From Chloroflexota bacterium (GTDB taxonomy: Bacteria > Chloroflexota > Anaerolineae > J036 > Brachytrichaceae): DNA of 32,169 nt. The DNA is taken from positions 1 through 32,169 of the forward strand of contig JAUQQA010000029.1 of the NCBI GenBank assembly GCA_030550095.1, given 5' to 3'. The notes beneath the pieces are model-generated. The model did not search any database. It had not been told where the DNA came from and worked only from the letters and a program-made list of their open reading frames with translations. Positions 15,385-23,431 of the stretch are shown here, in pieces (within the stretch, counting starts at the first letter, position 1; each line of letters opens with the position of its first letter). Position numbers and translations under genes: made by a program.

Positions 15385-16452
15385 ATGAAGCGCATTGCAT
15401 GGGCATGGTTTCTTGCCTCGGCGCTGTTAGCAGCATGTGCAACGGCGACGCCCGCTGCGCCTGCGCCTGCGAATGAGGCTACTCTCCCTTCAACGCCTGC
15501 ATCAGCTCCTTCCTCTGCTGCTGCCGAATCGGCAGCAACACCAGAGGCTAATGTGGCAGAGGCTGCGCAGCCCCTCAAGTTGGTGGCGAGTTTCAGCGTG
15601 ATCGCGGACTGGCTGCAAAACGTCGCGGGTGAGCGCGCGACGATCATCGCGCTTGCTGGTGCAGAGGCCGAGCCGCATGAGTACGAGCCAACGCCGCAAG
15701 ACTCAGTGCGCCTTGCTGAAGCCGACCTTGTGTTTGAGATCGGCGCGGGGTTTGAGACATGGCTTGATCGCCTGTATGAAGCCTCAGGATCGCGCGCGCA
15801 ACGCGTGGTGCTCAGCGAAGGCTTGGAACTTCGCCCCTTTGGTGGGCACGAACATGAGCACGAGCACGGCGAGGGTGAACACAAGCAAGAAGAGGGCGAA
15901 CACAAACACGAACACGAGCACGGCGAGTTTGACCCACACGTGTGGCAGAACCCGCAGAACGTGATCAAGATGGTGGAGCGCATCGCGGAAGCGCTAAAAG
16001 CAGCTGACCCTGCGGGCGCAGAAACGTATGCGCGCAATGCGGAGCGCTACATCGAGCAGCTCAGCGCCCTCGATGCGGAGATCGAGCAGCTTGTGTCGCA
16101 GATCCCGAAGGAACGCCGCAAGATCGCCACGTCGCACGAGGCGCTCGGGTATTTCGCCGATCGCTACGGCTTTGAGATCATTCCCATCTTCATCGCGCCG
16201 GGTGAGTTGAACCAGCCTTCAGCCCAAGCCATCGCAGAGGTGGTGAAGCGGTTGCGCGAGGAAGAGGTAACGGTGATCTTCGGCGAGAGCGTAGGCGACG
16301 TGCCTGCTTTGGAGTCCATTGCGCGCGAGTCGGGCGCTAAACTGGGTCCCGTGTTGTTCACGGACGCGCTCTTTGCGCCTGGCAAACCAGGAAGCACGTA
16401 TCTCGATGCGATGCGCTACAACGCGCGCACGCTGGTGGATGTACTTCGGTGA
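15385..16452 (+). CDS. znuA: Zinc/manganese ABC transporter substrate-binding lipoprotein
   Basis: Captures divalent metal outside the membrane and delivers it to the permease. The 355-residue chain has a signal peptide with lipobox LLAAC, an Ala/Pro/Thr linker, and a cluster A-I metal-binding fold. Expected ligands are His98 (AEPHEYEP), His185 (DPHVW) and His251 (ATSHEALGYFADRYG). A carboxylate is expected near the C-terminus (FTDALF or the preceding ESVGD). Between ligands one and two is a His/Glu-rich loop (residues 155-179, 11 His) typical of zinc-specific ZnuA proteins and thought to collect zinc. I chose the ATG at 15385 over GTG at 15370 for its SD and its signal peptide. It overlaps znuC by GTGA. 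Confidence 0.92.
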   Translation: MKRIAWAWFLASALLAACATATPAAPAPANEATLPSTPASAPSSAAAESAATPEANVAEAAQPLKLVASFSVIADWLQNVAGERATIIALAGAEAEPHEYEPTPQDSVRLAEADLVFEIGAGFETWLDRLYEASGSRAQRVVLSEGLELRPFGGHEHEHEHGEGEHKQEEGEHKHEHEHGEFDPHVWQNPQNVIKMVERIAEALKAADPAGAETYARNAERYIEQLSALDAEIEQLVSQIPKERRKIATSHEALGYFADRYGFEIIPIFIAPGELNQPSAQAIAEVVKRLREEEVTVIFGESVGDVPALESIARESGAKLGPVLFTDALFAPGKPGSTYLDAMRYNARTLVDVLR

Positions 16453-17234
16453 TCGCTCTCCCTTACGCTAAACGTTGCCGACCTGATCACGCTGCGCCGT
16501 TTGCGGTGGAGGCGCACGCGGTGCATGCGCGTTACGCAGGTGCTGCGCATCTTGCGCTTAGCGGCGTGAGCCTGCGCGTGCGTTGGGGCACCTGCTTCGC
16601 TTTGGTTGGACCGAACGGCGCAGGCAAATCCACGCTGCTGAAAGTGATCGCCGGCTTGCTCCCTGTGCAGGCCGGCGATTTGCGCGTGCTCGGGCACGAG
16701 GTCGGCGCTTGTCGCGCAGCGATCGCTTATCTCCCCCAGCGTTCCGAGATAGACTGGTCGTTCCCGATCTCTGTGCGGCGTCTGGTGCTCAGCGGGCGCT
16801 ATCCGCACCTTGGATGGTTGCGCTTGCCCTCGCGCGAGGATTGGCGTGTGGTGGATGCAGCCCTTGATCAGGTGGGGTTGCGCGATCTCGCTGAGCGACA
16901 GATCGGCGAGCTTTCAGGCGGGCAGCAGCAACGCGTGCTCTTGGCGCGCGCGCTTGCCCAAGACGCAACGTTGCTGCTGCTCGACGAGCCGCTGAACGCC
17001 GTGGATGTGACGACGCAGCGCATCATCAGTGAGGTGCTCCACGCGCTGGTGCAGCGCGGCAAGACGGTGATCGTCGCCACGCATGACCTCGATCGCGTGC
17101 AGCGCGAGTTTGACGACGCGCTGTTTCTCTCCGAGGGGCGCGTGGTTGCCGTCGGTGTGCACAGCGTGCGGGAGCGCACCCTGCAATGGATGCACGCAGC
17201 AAACGCGTTCGACGTGAGTCATGAGCGTGCTTGA
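16449..17234 (+). CDS. znuC: Zinc/manganese ABC transporter ATPase
   Basis: ATP-hydrolysing subunit of the metal importer, 261 residues. Walker A GPNGAGKST is at 54-62, the Q-loop in AYLPQRSEIDWSFP (93-106), the ABC signature LSGGQQQ at 155-161, Walker B LLLLDEP at 175-181, and the switch His in VATHDLDR. The PQRSEIDWSFPISV stretch is typical of the metal-chelate (Mn/Zn) import subgroup. It starts with GTG overlapping the znuA stop and ends 14 bp inside znuB, so all three subunits are translationally coupled. An extra 25-residue N-terminal stretch before the ABC fold is polar and may be partly non-native if translation starts later. Confidence 0.92.
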   Translation: MIALPYAKRCRPDHAAPFAVEAHAVHARYAGAAHLALSGVSLRVRWGTCFALVGPNGAGKSTLLKVIAGLLPVQAGDLRVLGHEVGACRAAIAYLPQRSEIDWSFPISVRRLVLSGRYPHLGWLRLPSREDWRVVDAALDQVGLRDLAERQIGELSGGQQQRVLLARALAQDATLLLLDEPLNAVDVTTQRIISEVLHALVQRGKTVIVATHDLDRVQREFDDALFLSEGRVVAVGVHSVRERTLQWMHAANAFDVSHERA

Positions 17235-18033
17235 GCCATTCCAATATGCCTTCATGCGCTCGGCTGCGCTTGCGGGGCTTGTGGTTGGGGTGACGTGCGC
17301 GCTGGTGGGCACGTATGTGGTGCTGCGGCGCATGGCGTTCATCAGTGACGCGCTCGCGCACACTGTGCTGCCAGGGCTGGTGATCGCATACCTAAACCGC
17401 TGGAGCATGACCCTCGGCGCATTGGTGGCAGGCGTGATCACAGCACTGGGCATCGGCTGGCTCTCGCGGCGGCGCGAGCTGCGCGAGGACACCGCCATCG
17501 GCATCATGTTCACCGCCATGTTCGCGCTGGGCATTTTGCTAATGAGCGGCGTGCGCACCTATCGCGACCTCGCGCACATGCTGTTTGGGAACATCCTCGG
17601 CGTCACGCAGGCGCAGCTATTGCTGTTCAGCGCCGTCGCTGTTGGGGTGATCGTGGCGTTGATGGCGTTGCACAAGGAGCTGGAGCTGACCTCGTTCGAT
17701 CCGCTGCACGCGCAGGTGATCGGCATCAATGCTGATCGGTTGCGCTACGTGTTGCTTGTGTTGGTTGCGCTTGCGGTGGTGGGGGCGGTGCAGTTAGTGG
17801 GTGTGGTGCTCACCAGCGCGTTGCTCATCGTGCCGCCAGCGACGGCGGCGTTGCTGGCGAAACGCTTGCCGCTGGTGATGCTCCTCGCTGTGTTGATCGC
17901 GGTCTCCTCCACGTGGGTAGGGCTGCTGCTTTCGTACTACTACGATGTGGCTTCGGGCGCAGCCATCGTGTTGGTGTGCATCGTGTGCTTTGGCGTTGCC
18001 TGGGGATGGCGTCAGATAAGGCGCGCGGTGTAA
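17221..18033 (+). CDS. znuB: Zinc/manganese ABC transporter permease (ABC-3 family)
   Basis: Membrane channel subunit, 270 residues, with about eight hydrophobic segments. Family features include ALVGTYVVLRRMAFISDALAH near residues 22-42 (described in part), LPGLVIAYL, and a SFDPLHAQVIGI coupling segment (about 159-170), where the ATPase docks. The start ATG overlaps znuC by 14 bp. The stop is 9 bp before the NurA start. Metal preference is inferred from the His-rich ZnuA partner rather than from this protein. Confidence 0.9.
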   Translation: MSVLEPFQYAFMRSAALAGLVVGVTCALVGTYVVLRRMAFISDALAHTVLPGLVIAYLNRWSMTLGALVAGVITALGIGWLSRRRELREDTAIGIMFTAMFALGILLMSGVRTYRDLAHMLFGNILGVTQAQLLLFSAVAVGVIVALMALHKELELTSFDPLHAQVIGINADRLRYVLLVLVALAVVGAVQLVGVVLTSALLIVPPATAALLAKRLPLVMLLAVLIAVSSTWVGLLLSYYYDVASGAAIVLVCIVCFGVAWGWRQIRRAV

Positions 18034-18042
18034 ACTGGCAAC

Positions 18043-19269
18043 GTGCTTAGTGCGGAGACCTTCAACCGTTTGGTCGAAGGCATGCGGCGTGCGCACAGCG
18101 CTCGCCAAGCAAGCTTGACCGTGCTCGCGCACTACGCCGCGCTTGCAAATAGTGATGCAGCAGCGCTGCGTCGGCGTTGTGAGGTGGCGCGCGAGCGCGT
18201 GCCTGAGTGGAGCGGAACGACAGGGTTTGTGGAATCCCCTGCGCGCAGCTATGCCTTTGGAGAGACCCCCTTGCCGAGCACGCCGTGGGTGTTGATCGCG
18301 GTGGACGGATCGCAGATCTTCCCGAGCCGCCACAAACCCTATCTCTATGGCTACGCGCGCGCGCAGTGCCAAGCCATTGCCTACAACGCGCAAGACGAGC
18401 GTCAGCAGGCGTTCGTGCGCGACCTGAGCGCGCCGATGCGTGCGAAGGAGCGCGTGTTCACGGAGGAAGAGCTTGTCGAGCCGAGCACAGGCGAGCTACA
18501 GGCGCAGCGTGTCGCGCTTGAGCGCAGCTTGTTGGAGCTGGAGGCACTAGCGGAGGCGTGTACTCAAGCGCGTGAACATGGTTTGCAGCCGCTCGCCTTG
18601 GCAGATGGCATGTTGATCCCTTTTGGCTTGCTTGGTGCGCGGCTGAACGAGGGATATGCCCCAGCGCTGGAGCGCTTGCTCGCCGCGCTGCAGGAGATGC
18701 GCAAGAGCCAAGCATGGGTGTGTGGCTATGTGGATCGCCCTAACAGCCAAGCCCTCGTGCAGACGATCATGCTTTCTGACCTAGACCCTGATGCCCCTGA
18801 TTTCGCGCGTCAACTGACGCAGCGCCTCAGCGCGATGCGCGGGGTGTTGGATCGGCATTTGCTCGAGCGCTTGCTCCCGCCCAAACATCACACAGCGCCG
18901 TTTGTTCCCGCGTGGCGCATCAATGCCTTGCTCGAGCAGAGGGGCGTTGCGGTGCACGCGTTCTACGCAAACTTCGGCGCGCCAGAGATCGCAGGCGCGC
19001 CCAAAACGGTCATTGCGCGCTTAGAAGTGCCCGCATGGTGTGCGGATGTGCCTCTGTTGCAGACGCTGTGCGCTGTGGTTGATCGGCAGGTGCAATTCGC
19101 CAATGGTTACCCCCTGCTGCTCGCAACAGCGCACGAGGCGGTTGCCGTAACGCGCGCCCTTGAGCGCACTGTTGACCAGGCGCTACACGCGCAATTGGCT
19201 GCTTCGGGCATTGTGCCAGAGATGCCCTCCTTCAAAGAGCAGCTGAAGGAAGCGGAATTTGAGGCATAG
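18043..19269 (+). CDS. nurA: NurA-domain nuclease
   Basis: NurA is a 5'-3' DNA nuclease that in archaea works with the HerA translocase in double-strand-break end resection; homologues occur in several bacterial phyla. The 408-residue product has the key catalytic motif VLIAVDGSQIFPS (83-95, Asp88), a second LALADGMLIPFGLLGARL block near 198-215, and a late LLLATAHEAVAVTR helix, in the right order for NurA. Start: a GTG 9 bp after znuB, with no Shine-Dalgarno; TAAACT just before it could be a -10. No HerA-like ATPase is in this window. Its place behind a metal importer is probably incidental, though NurA needs Mn2+ in characterised cases. Confidence 0.8.
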   Translation: MLSAETFNRLVEGMRRAHSARQASLTVLAHYAALANSDAAALRRRCEVARERVPEWSGTTGFVESPARSYAFGETPLPSTPWVLIAVDGSQIFPSRHKPYLYGYARAQCQAIAYNAQDERQQAFVRDLSAPMRAKERVFTEEELVEPSTGELQAQRVALERSLLELEALAEACTQAREHGLQPLALADGMLIPFGLLGARLNEGYAPALERLLAALQEMRKSQAWVCGYVDRPNSQALVQTIMLSDLDPDAPDFARQLTQRLSAMRGVLDRHLLERLLPPKHHTAPFVPAWRINALLEQRGVAVHAFYANFGAPEIAGAPKTVIARLEVPAWCADVPLLQTLCAVVDRQVQFANGYPLLLATAHEAVAVTRALERTVDQALHAQLAASGIVPEMPSFKEQLKEAEFEA

Positions 19270-19311
19270 GTCAAGGGTCTGCTGTGTGCGCAGCGCCCAG
19301 GTGTGTGCGCG

Positions 19312-20616
19312 TTAGGTCTCGGTGGCTGGAGAAGTGTGTGCGCCTGGCGCGTGCGTATCGGCGCGCAACATTTCCAAGATCGCGCGGGCGCGCTCCATGC
19401 GGATGTTGCGCTCAGCGACGAGCTGCGCTGCGACGCGCTCGATCTCCTCGCCGCTTGCGCCGGCGCTCATCGCCACTTGCCGCGCGTGGAGCGCCATGTG
19501 CCCTTGTTGAATGCCTTCCATTGCCAGCGCGCGGATCGCTGCGAAGTTCTGCGCCAGCCCGACACAGGCGATCACCTCAGCTAGCTCGCGCGCGCTTCGC
19601 ACACCGAGCATCTGAAGCGCGAGCTGCGCCAGCGGATGGGCGCGCGTTGCGCCGCCGACAATGCCCACCGCAAGCGGCAGCTCGATGCGACCTTCGAGAT
19701 CGCCCGCGGCGTTGACGCGCCAGGTGGCGAGGGCAGTGTAGCGCCCGCTGCGCGCAGCGTATGCGTGTGCGGCTGCCTCGACCGCGCGCCAGTCGTTGCC
19801 CGTGGCGATCACCACTGCGTCCACGCCGTTCATGATGCCTTTGTTGTGCGTGGCAGCGCGGTAAGGGTCGGCTTCGGCAAAGCGCGAGGCCTCTTCGATG
19901 TGTTGCGCGATGAGCGCCGGCGGCAGCGTGTTGTCTTCGCGCGCAGCCAGCAGATCGGCGCGAATGGTGCACGTCGCCCACGCAAGGCGGCGGTCGCTTA
20001 AGTTCGAGAGGATGCGCAAGTTTGTGCGCCCGTTGCTGAGCTGCGCTAACTTAGGTGCGAGCGCTTCACAGGCGGTGTTGACCAAGTTCGCGCCCATTGC
20101 ATCGCCGCAGTCGTAGAGCACGTGCACCACGAGCATAGGCGGCGGACCTTCCAAGGTGCGCACTTCGATCCCAAGGGCGCGCGCGTGGCGGCTGCGCGTG
20201 CTCGTGTTCTCCACATTCAACCAGTGCAGCAGCGCTTGTTCTTCTGCGAGGATGCGCGCGCGAGCTGTGTCGAAGTCAGGCACGTCGAGCAGTTGCACCT
20301 GCCCGATCATCACTGGCTCGGTGCTGCCAGCGCGGAATCCGCCAGAAGCAGCCGCGAGCTTTGCAGCGTAGCTGCATGCAGCGATGACGCTTGCTTCCTC
20401 GATCACCATGGGCACAGCGGGGATGCTGCGCCCGTTGACGATGAAATGCTGCGCCACGCCGAGCGGCAAACCGAACACGCCGATCACGTTTTCGATCATG
20501 TGATCGGCTTGCTCGAGCGAAAGCCCCGCGCGCAACGTAGCGATTTGCGCCTCGCTTAAGCCGAGCGCAGCCGCGCGCGCATGAGCAGGGAGATCGCGCA
20601 GACGCGGCGCGCTCAT
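19312..20616 (-). CDS. mvaA: Hydroxymethylglutaryl-CoA reductase, class II
   Basis: Reduces HMG-CoA to mevalonate, or runs the reverse reaction in degraders, using NAD(P)H. The 434-residue protein carries class II landmarks: ENVIGVFGLPLGVAQ (42-56), IEEASVIAACS with the catalytic Glu near 73-74, DAMGANLVNT (172-181) and THNKGIMNG with catalytic Lys259. TGNDW has Asp275, and GHMALHARQ has the general-acid His377. I chose the ATG at 20616, which overlaps the ROK kinase stop as ATGA; the longer frame upstream is out of register with that gene. Class II includes both biosynthetic (Gram-positive) and degradative enzymes. With no other mevalonate gene here, the direction is not decided. Confidence 0.92.
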   Translation of the reverse strand: MSAPRLRDLPAHARAAALGLSEAQIATLRAGLSLEQADHMIENVIGVFGLPLGVAQHFIVNGRSIPAVPMVIEEASVIAACSYAAKLAAASGGFRAGSTEPVMIGQVQLLDVPDFDTARARILAEEQALLHWLNVENTSTRSRHARALGIEVRTLEGPPPMLVVHVLYDCGDAMGANLVNTACEALAPKLAQLSNGRTNLRILSNLSDRRLAWATCTIRADLLAAREDNTLPPALIAQHIEEASRFAEADPYRAATHNKGIMNGVDAVVIATGNDWRAVEAAAHAYAARSGRYTALATWRVNAAGDLEGRIELPLAVGIVGGATRAHPLAQLALQMLGVRSARELAEVIACVGLAQNFAAIRALAMEGIQQGHMALHARQVAMSAGASGEEIERVAAQLVAERNIRMERARAILEMLRADTHAPGAHTSPATET

Positions 20617-21632
20617 GTGGGTTGTGCCATGCCCTCGAGCGCGTCGAAGGCGAACATCGCTGCGCCGACCACGCCGGCGCGGTCGCCCAACTTGGCGGGG
20701 GCGATCTTCACGCGTTCGATCTGATGCTTGTTGATCGCATGCTGGCGCGCGAGCGCTTCGATGCGCGGCAGCATCCACTCACCAAGCGCTTCGATCACGC
20801 CACCGCCGTACACCAGCACTTCAGGATCGAAGGCGTTGATCAGCGATGCCGCGTGCAAGCCGAGGTAATGCGTTGCGCGTTCGAGCACCTCGATGGTGAG
20901 CGCGTCGCCCTTTTTGAGCGCTTTGGCGAGGATGCCGCTGGTGATCGTGGTGCTCTCTTTCTCTTGCAGCAGCTCGGGGATGATGCTTCGGCGTCCTTCG
21001 CGCAGCGCGGCGCGAATTTCGCGCTCGATGGCGCTGCGGCTGGCGAGCGCCTCAATGCCGCCGCGCGTGCCGCTGCCAGGCGCGTAGGGCCCATCTGCGA
21101 GGGTGACGATGTGCCCGATCTCCCCTGCGCTGCCGCGAAACCCCTCCCACACGCGGTCGTTGAGGACAATGCCGCCGCCAATCCCTGTGCCGATGAACAC
21201 GGCGACCATGCTGTGTGTCCCCTTGCCAGCGCCGAAGCGATGCTCGCCGATCGCAGCCGCGCGCACGTCGTTGGTGAGCGTCACGGGCACATCGTGCCAA
21301 TGTCGCAGCGCTTTACTCAGCGGCACGCGATCCCAACCAGGCAAGTTGGGCAAGCTGATCACCAAGCCGTGAGCGTTGTCCACCACACCTGGCGCACCCA
21401 CCCCGATCGCGGCAATCTGTGACTTGTCGATCTCCGCATCTTCCAGCGCCTCATCCATGGCTTTTTCGATGCGCTGAATCACCGCTTCGGGTCCTTTCTC
21501 GGCATGGGTGGACTTTTTGCCCGTGCCGAGCACGTGCCCTTTTGCGTCCACCACAGCGGCAAGGATTTTGGTGCCGCCGAGGTCCACCCCGATCACGACG
21601 TGCGCGTGCGTGTTGCGGTTGTGTTTTGGCAT
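20613..21632 (-). CDS. glk: ROK-family sugar kinase (glucokinase-like)
   Basis: Phosphorylates glucose or another hexose with ATP in the cytoplasm. The 339-residue chain has phosphate motif 1 GVDLGGTKILAAV (15-27), VGAPGVVDN (78-86), LTNDVRAAAIGE with catalytic Asp122, FIGTGIGGGIV (147-157) and GSAGEIGH (167-174). A closing adenosine segment VYGGGVIEALG is also present. At the place of the ROK zinc motif CxCGxxGCxE, residues 181-194 read GPYAPGSGTRGGIE: the expected cysteines are absent, although Glu and the preceding His174 remain. The ATG at 21632 lies 11 bp after the ilvD stop. Exact sugar specificity is inferred from similarity only. Confidence 0.85.
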   Translation of the reverse strand: MPKHNRNTHAHVVIGVDLGGTKILAAVVDAKGHVLGTGKKSTHAEKGPEAVIQRIEKAMDEALEDAEIDKSQIAAIGVGAPGVVDNAHGLVISLPNLPGWDRVPLSKALRHWHDVPVTLTNDVRAAAIGEHRFGAGKGTHSMVAVFIGTGIGGGIVLNDRVWEGFRGSAGEIGHIVTLADGPYAPGSGTRGGIEALASRSAIEREIRAALREGRRSIIPELLQEKESTTITSGILAKALKKGDALTIEVLERATHYLGLHAASLINAFDPEVLVYGGGVIEALGEWMLPRIEALARQHAINKHQIERVKIAPAKLGDRAGVVGAAMFAFDALEGMAQPT

Positions 21633-21643
21633 GGCCGCGAGCG

Positions 21644-23350
21644 TTAGTGTGTCAACGCGCCGTAGCAAGCAGGCCCAACCATCTGCGCATATTTCGCCAA
21701 TGCGCCGTGCGTGTAACGCGGCTGTGGCGGTTGCCATTGCTTCAGGCGCGCCTGAATTTCTGCGTCAGGCAAGTGCACCTCGAGCTTGCCGTGCAGCGGG
21801 TCGCTGGCGTCAATCTCGACGATGTCGCCGTCGCGCAGGATGGCGATGGGGCCGCCGACGAACGCCTCGGGGCCGATGTGCCCCACCATCAAGCCGCTTG
21901 TCGCGCCGCTAAAACGCCCATCGGTGAGCAGCGCGACCTCTTGCCCAAGCCCTTGGCCACGAATCGCAGCCGTGACGGCAAGCATCTCCGGCATGCCCGG
22001 CGCGCCCTTCGGGCCGACGTAGCGGATCACCACCACATCGCCAGGCTTGATCTCACGGCGGGCAACCGCTTCGGCGCAGGATTGTTCATCGTCGAACACG
22101 CGCGCAGGACCGATGTGGCGCAGCTTCTTGAGGTTCGCCACCTTCACCACGCCGCCCTCTGGCGCCAAGTTGCCCCTCACGATCACCATGCCGCCCGTCT
22201 CGCGCAAGGGGCGTGTCACGGGATACACCACATCTTGGTTGGGTAGCTGCTCGGCGTTAGGCACGTCCTTGAGGTTCTCGGCAAGCGTCTTGCCAGTCAC
22301 CGTCAAGCAGTCGCCATGCAGCAGCCCCGCGTCGAGCAGCGTCTTCATCACCACGGGCACGCCGCCGATGCGGTGTAGGTCTTCCATGACGTATTTGCCG
22401 CCGGGCGTCATGTCGGCAATGTGAGGGGTGCGCGCGTTGATGCGGATGAAGTCGTCGAAGGTGATCGAGATGCCAAGCTCGTGCGCGATCGCGGGCAGGT
22501 GCAGCGCGACGTTGGTTGAGCCGCCCATCGCAAGCGCGACGGCGATCGCGTTCTCAAACGCCTCCTTGGTCATGATGTCGCTGGGGCGGATGCCGCGCTC
22601 CAGCAAACGCATGAGCGCCTTGCCGCTTTCATAGGCAAAGCGCTTGCGCTCCTCATCCACTGCTGGCGGTGAGGCACTGCCGGGCAGCGACATGCCGAGC
22701 GCTTCGCCGACGCTTGCCATGGTGTTCGCCGTGAACAAGCCGCCACACGAGCCAATGCCAGGGCAGGCGACGCACTCCAGCTCATACAGGTCTTCTTCTG
22801 TGATCAAGCCAGCTTCGTACTGTCCTACTGCTTCGTACACCGTTTGAATGGTCACGTCGCGCCCGCGGAACTGACCGGGTTTGATCGTGCCGCCGTAGAG
22901 GAAGATGCTGGGCAAATTCAGCCGCCCGATCACCATGAGCATCCCTGGCAGGCTTTTATCGCAGCCTGCCATGGCGAAGAGCGCGTCGTAGCAATGCGCG
23001 CGCATCATGAGCTCCACCGAGTCGGCGATCACCTCGCGGCTGATCAGCGATGCCTTCATCCCCTCGTGTCCCATCGCGATGCCGTCGCTGACGGCGATGG
23101 TGACGAACTCGCGCGGTGTGCCGCCCATCTCGCTGATCGCGCGCTTTGCCTCTTGCGCGAGGAAACTAGACGACATGTTGCATGGCGTGGCTTCGTTCCA
23201 TGTGTGCGCGACGCCGATGAGGGGTTGATTCAATTCTCTGTCGCCCAAGCCCATCGCGCGCATGAAAGCGCGGTGCGGAGCGCGGGCAGGACCATCGAAT
23301 TCACGGCTTTGCGTGCGAAGACGCTCGGTTGGCGTGTGCTCACGGATCAT
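21644..23350 (-). CDS. ilvD: Dihydroxy-acid dehydratase
   Basis: Dehydrates 2,3-dihydroxy-isovalerate and -methylvalerate in valine, isoleucine and pantothenate synthesis, using an iron-sulfur cluster. The 568-residue length is normal. The three cluster cysteines are visible as TPCNM (Cys57), [11 protein letters not shown] (Cys130) and GIGSCGG (Cys202). [11 protein letters not shown] (88-98) and [19 protein letters not shown] near the C-terminus are the remaining signatures. Weak SD AAGG lies upstream of the ATG. No other branched-chain biosynthesis gene is present; it heads a likely unit with the ROK kinase and HMG-CoA reductase. The sufCBD operon nearby makes the cluster this enzyme needs. 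Confidence 0.95.
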   Translation of the reverse strand: MIREHTPTERLRTQSREFDGPARAPHRAFMRAMGLGDRELNQPLIGVAHTWNEATPCNMSSSFLAQEAKRAISEMGGTPREFVTIAVSDGIAMGHEGMKASLISREVIADSVELMMRAHCYDALFAMAGCDKSLPGMLMVIGRLNLPSIFLYGGTIKPGQFRGRDVTIQTVYEAVGQYEAGLITEEDLYELECVACPGIGSCGGLFTANTMASVGEALGMSLPGSASPPAVDEERKRFAYESGKALMRLLERGIRPSDIMTKEAFENAIAVALAMGGSTNVALHLPAIAHELGISITFDDFIRINARTPHIADMTPGGKYVMEDLHRIGGVPVVMKTLLDAGLLHGDCLTVTGKTLAENLKDVPNAEQLPNQDVVYPVTRPLRETGGMVIVRGNLAPEGGVVKVANLKKLRHIGPARVFDDEQSCAEAVARREIKPGDVVVIRYVGPKGAPGMPEMLAVTAAIRGQGLGQEVALLTDGRFSGATSGLMVGHIGPEAFVGGPIAILRDGDIVEIDASDPLHGKLEVHLPDAEIQARLKQWQPPQPRYTHGALAKYAQMVGPACYGALTH

Positions 23351-23390
23351 GGCAAGCGACCTTCGGAGATGAAGCAGGTTGATGGGGGTG

Positions 23391-23426
23391 ATTGTAACGC
23401 CTGATAGGTCGCTAGCTATCAGATAG
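23391..23426. promoter_or_regulatory. Palindrome cluster and candidate -10 upstream of ilvD
   Basis: The 81-bp gap between the alcohol dehydrogenase stop and ilvD holds CTGATAG (23401-23407) and its exact inverse CTATCAG (23416-23422), separated by 8 bp. The second arm overlaps the palindrome CTATC-A-GATAG (23416-23426). On the minus strand TACAAT (23391-23396) follows directly, placing the repeats just upstream of a possible -10. No T-run follows, so a terminator is unlikely; an operator with three GATAG half-sites is a better reading. Confidence 0.4.
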
Positions 23427-23431
23427 CCGGA

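Noticed and set aside
19270-19311. Shared terminator between the convergent nurA and mvaA genes
   Set aside because: Only a repeated GTGTGTGCGC and a 4-bp stem are present, with no T-run on either strand.
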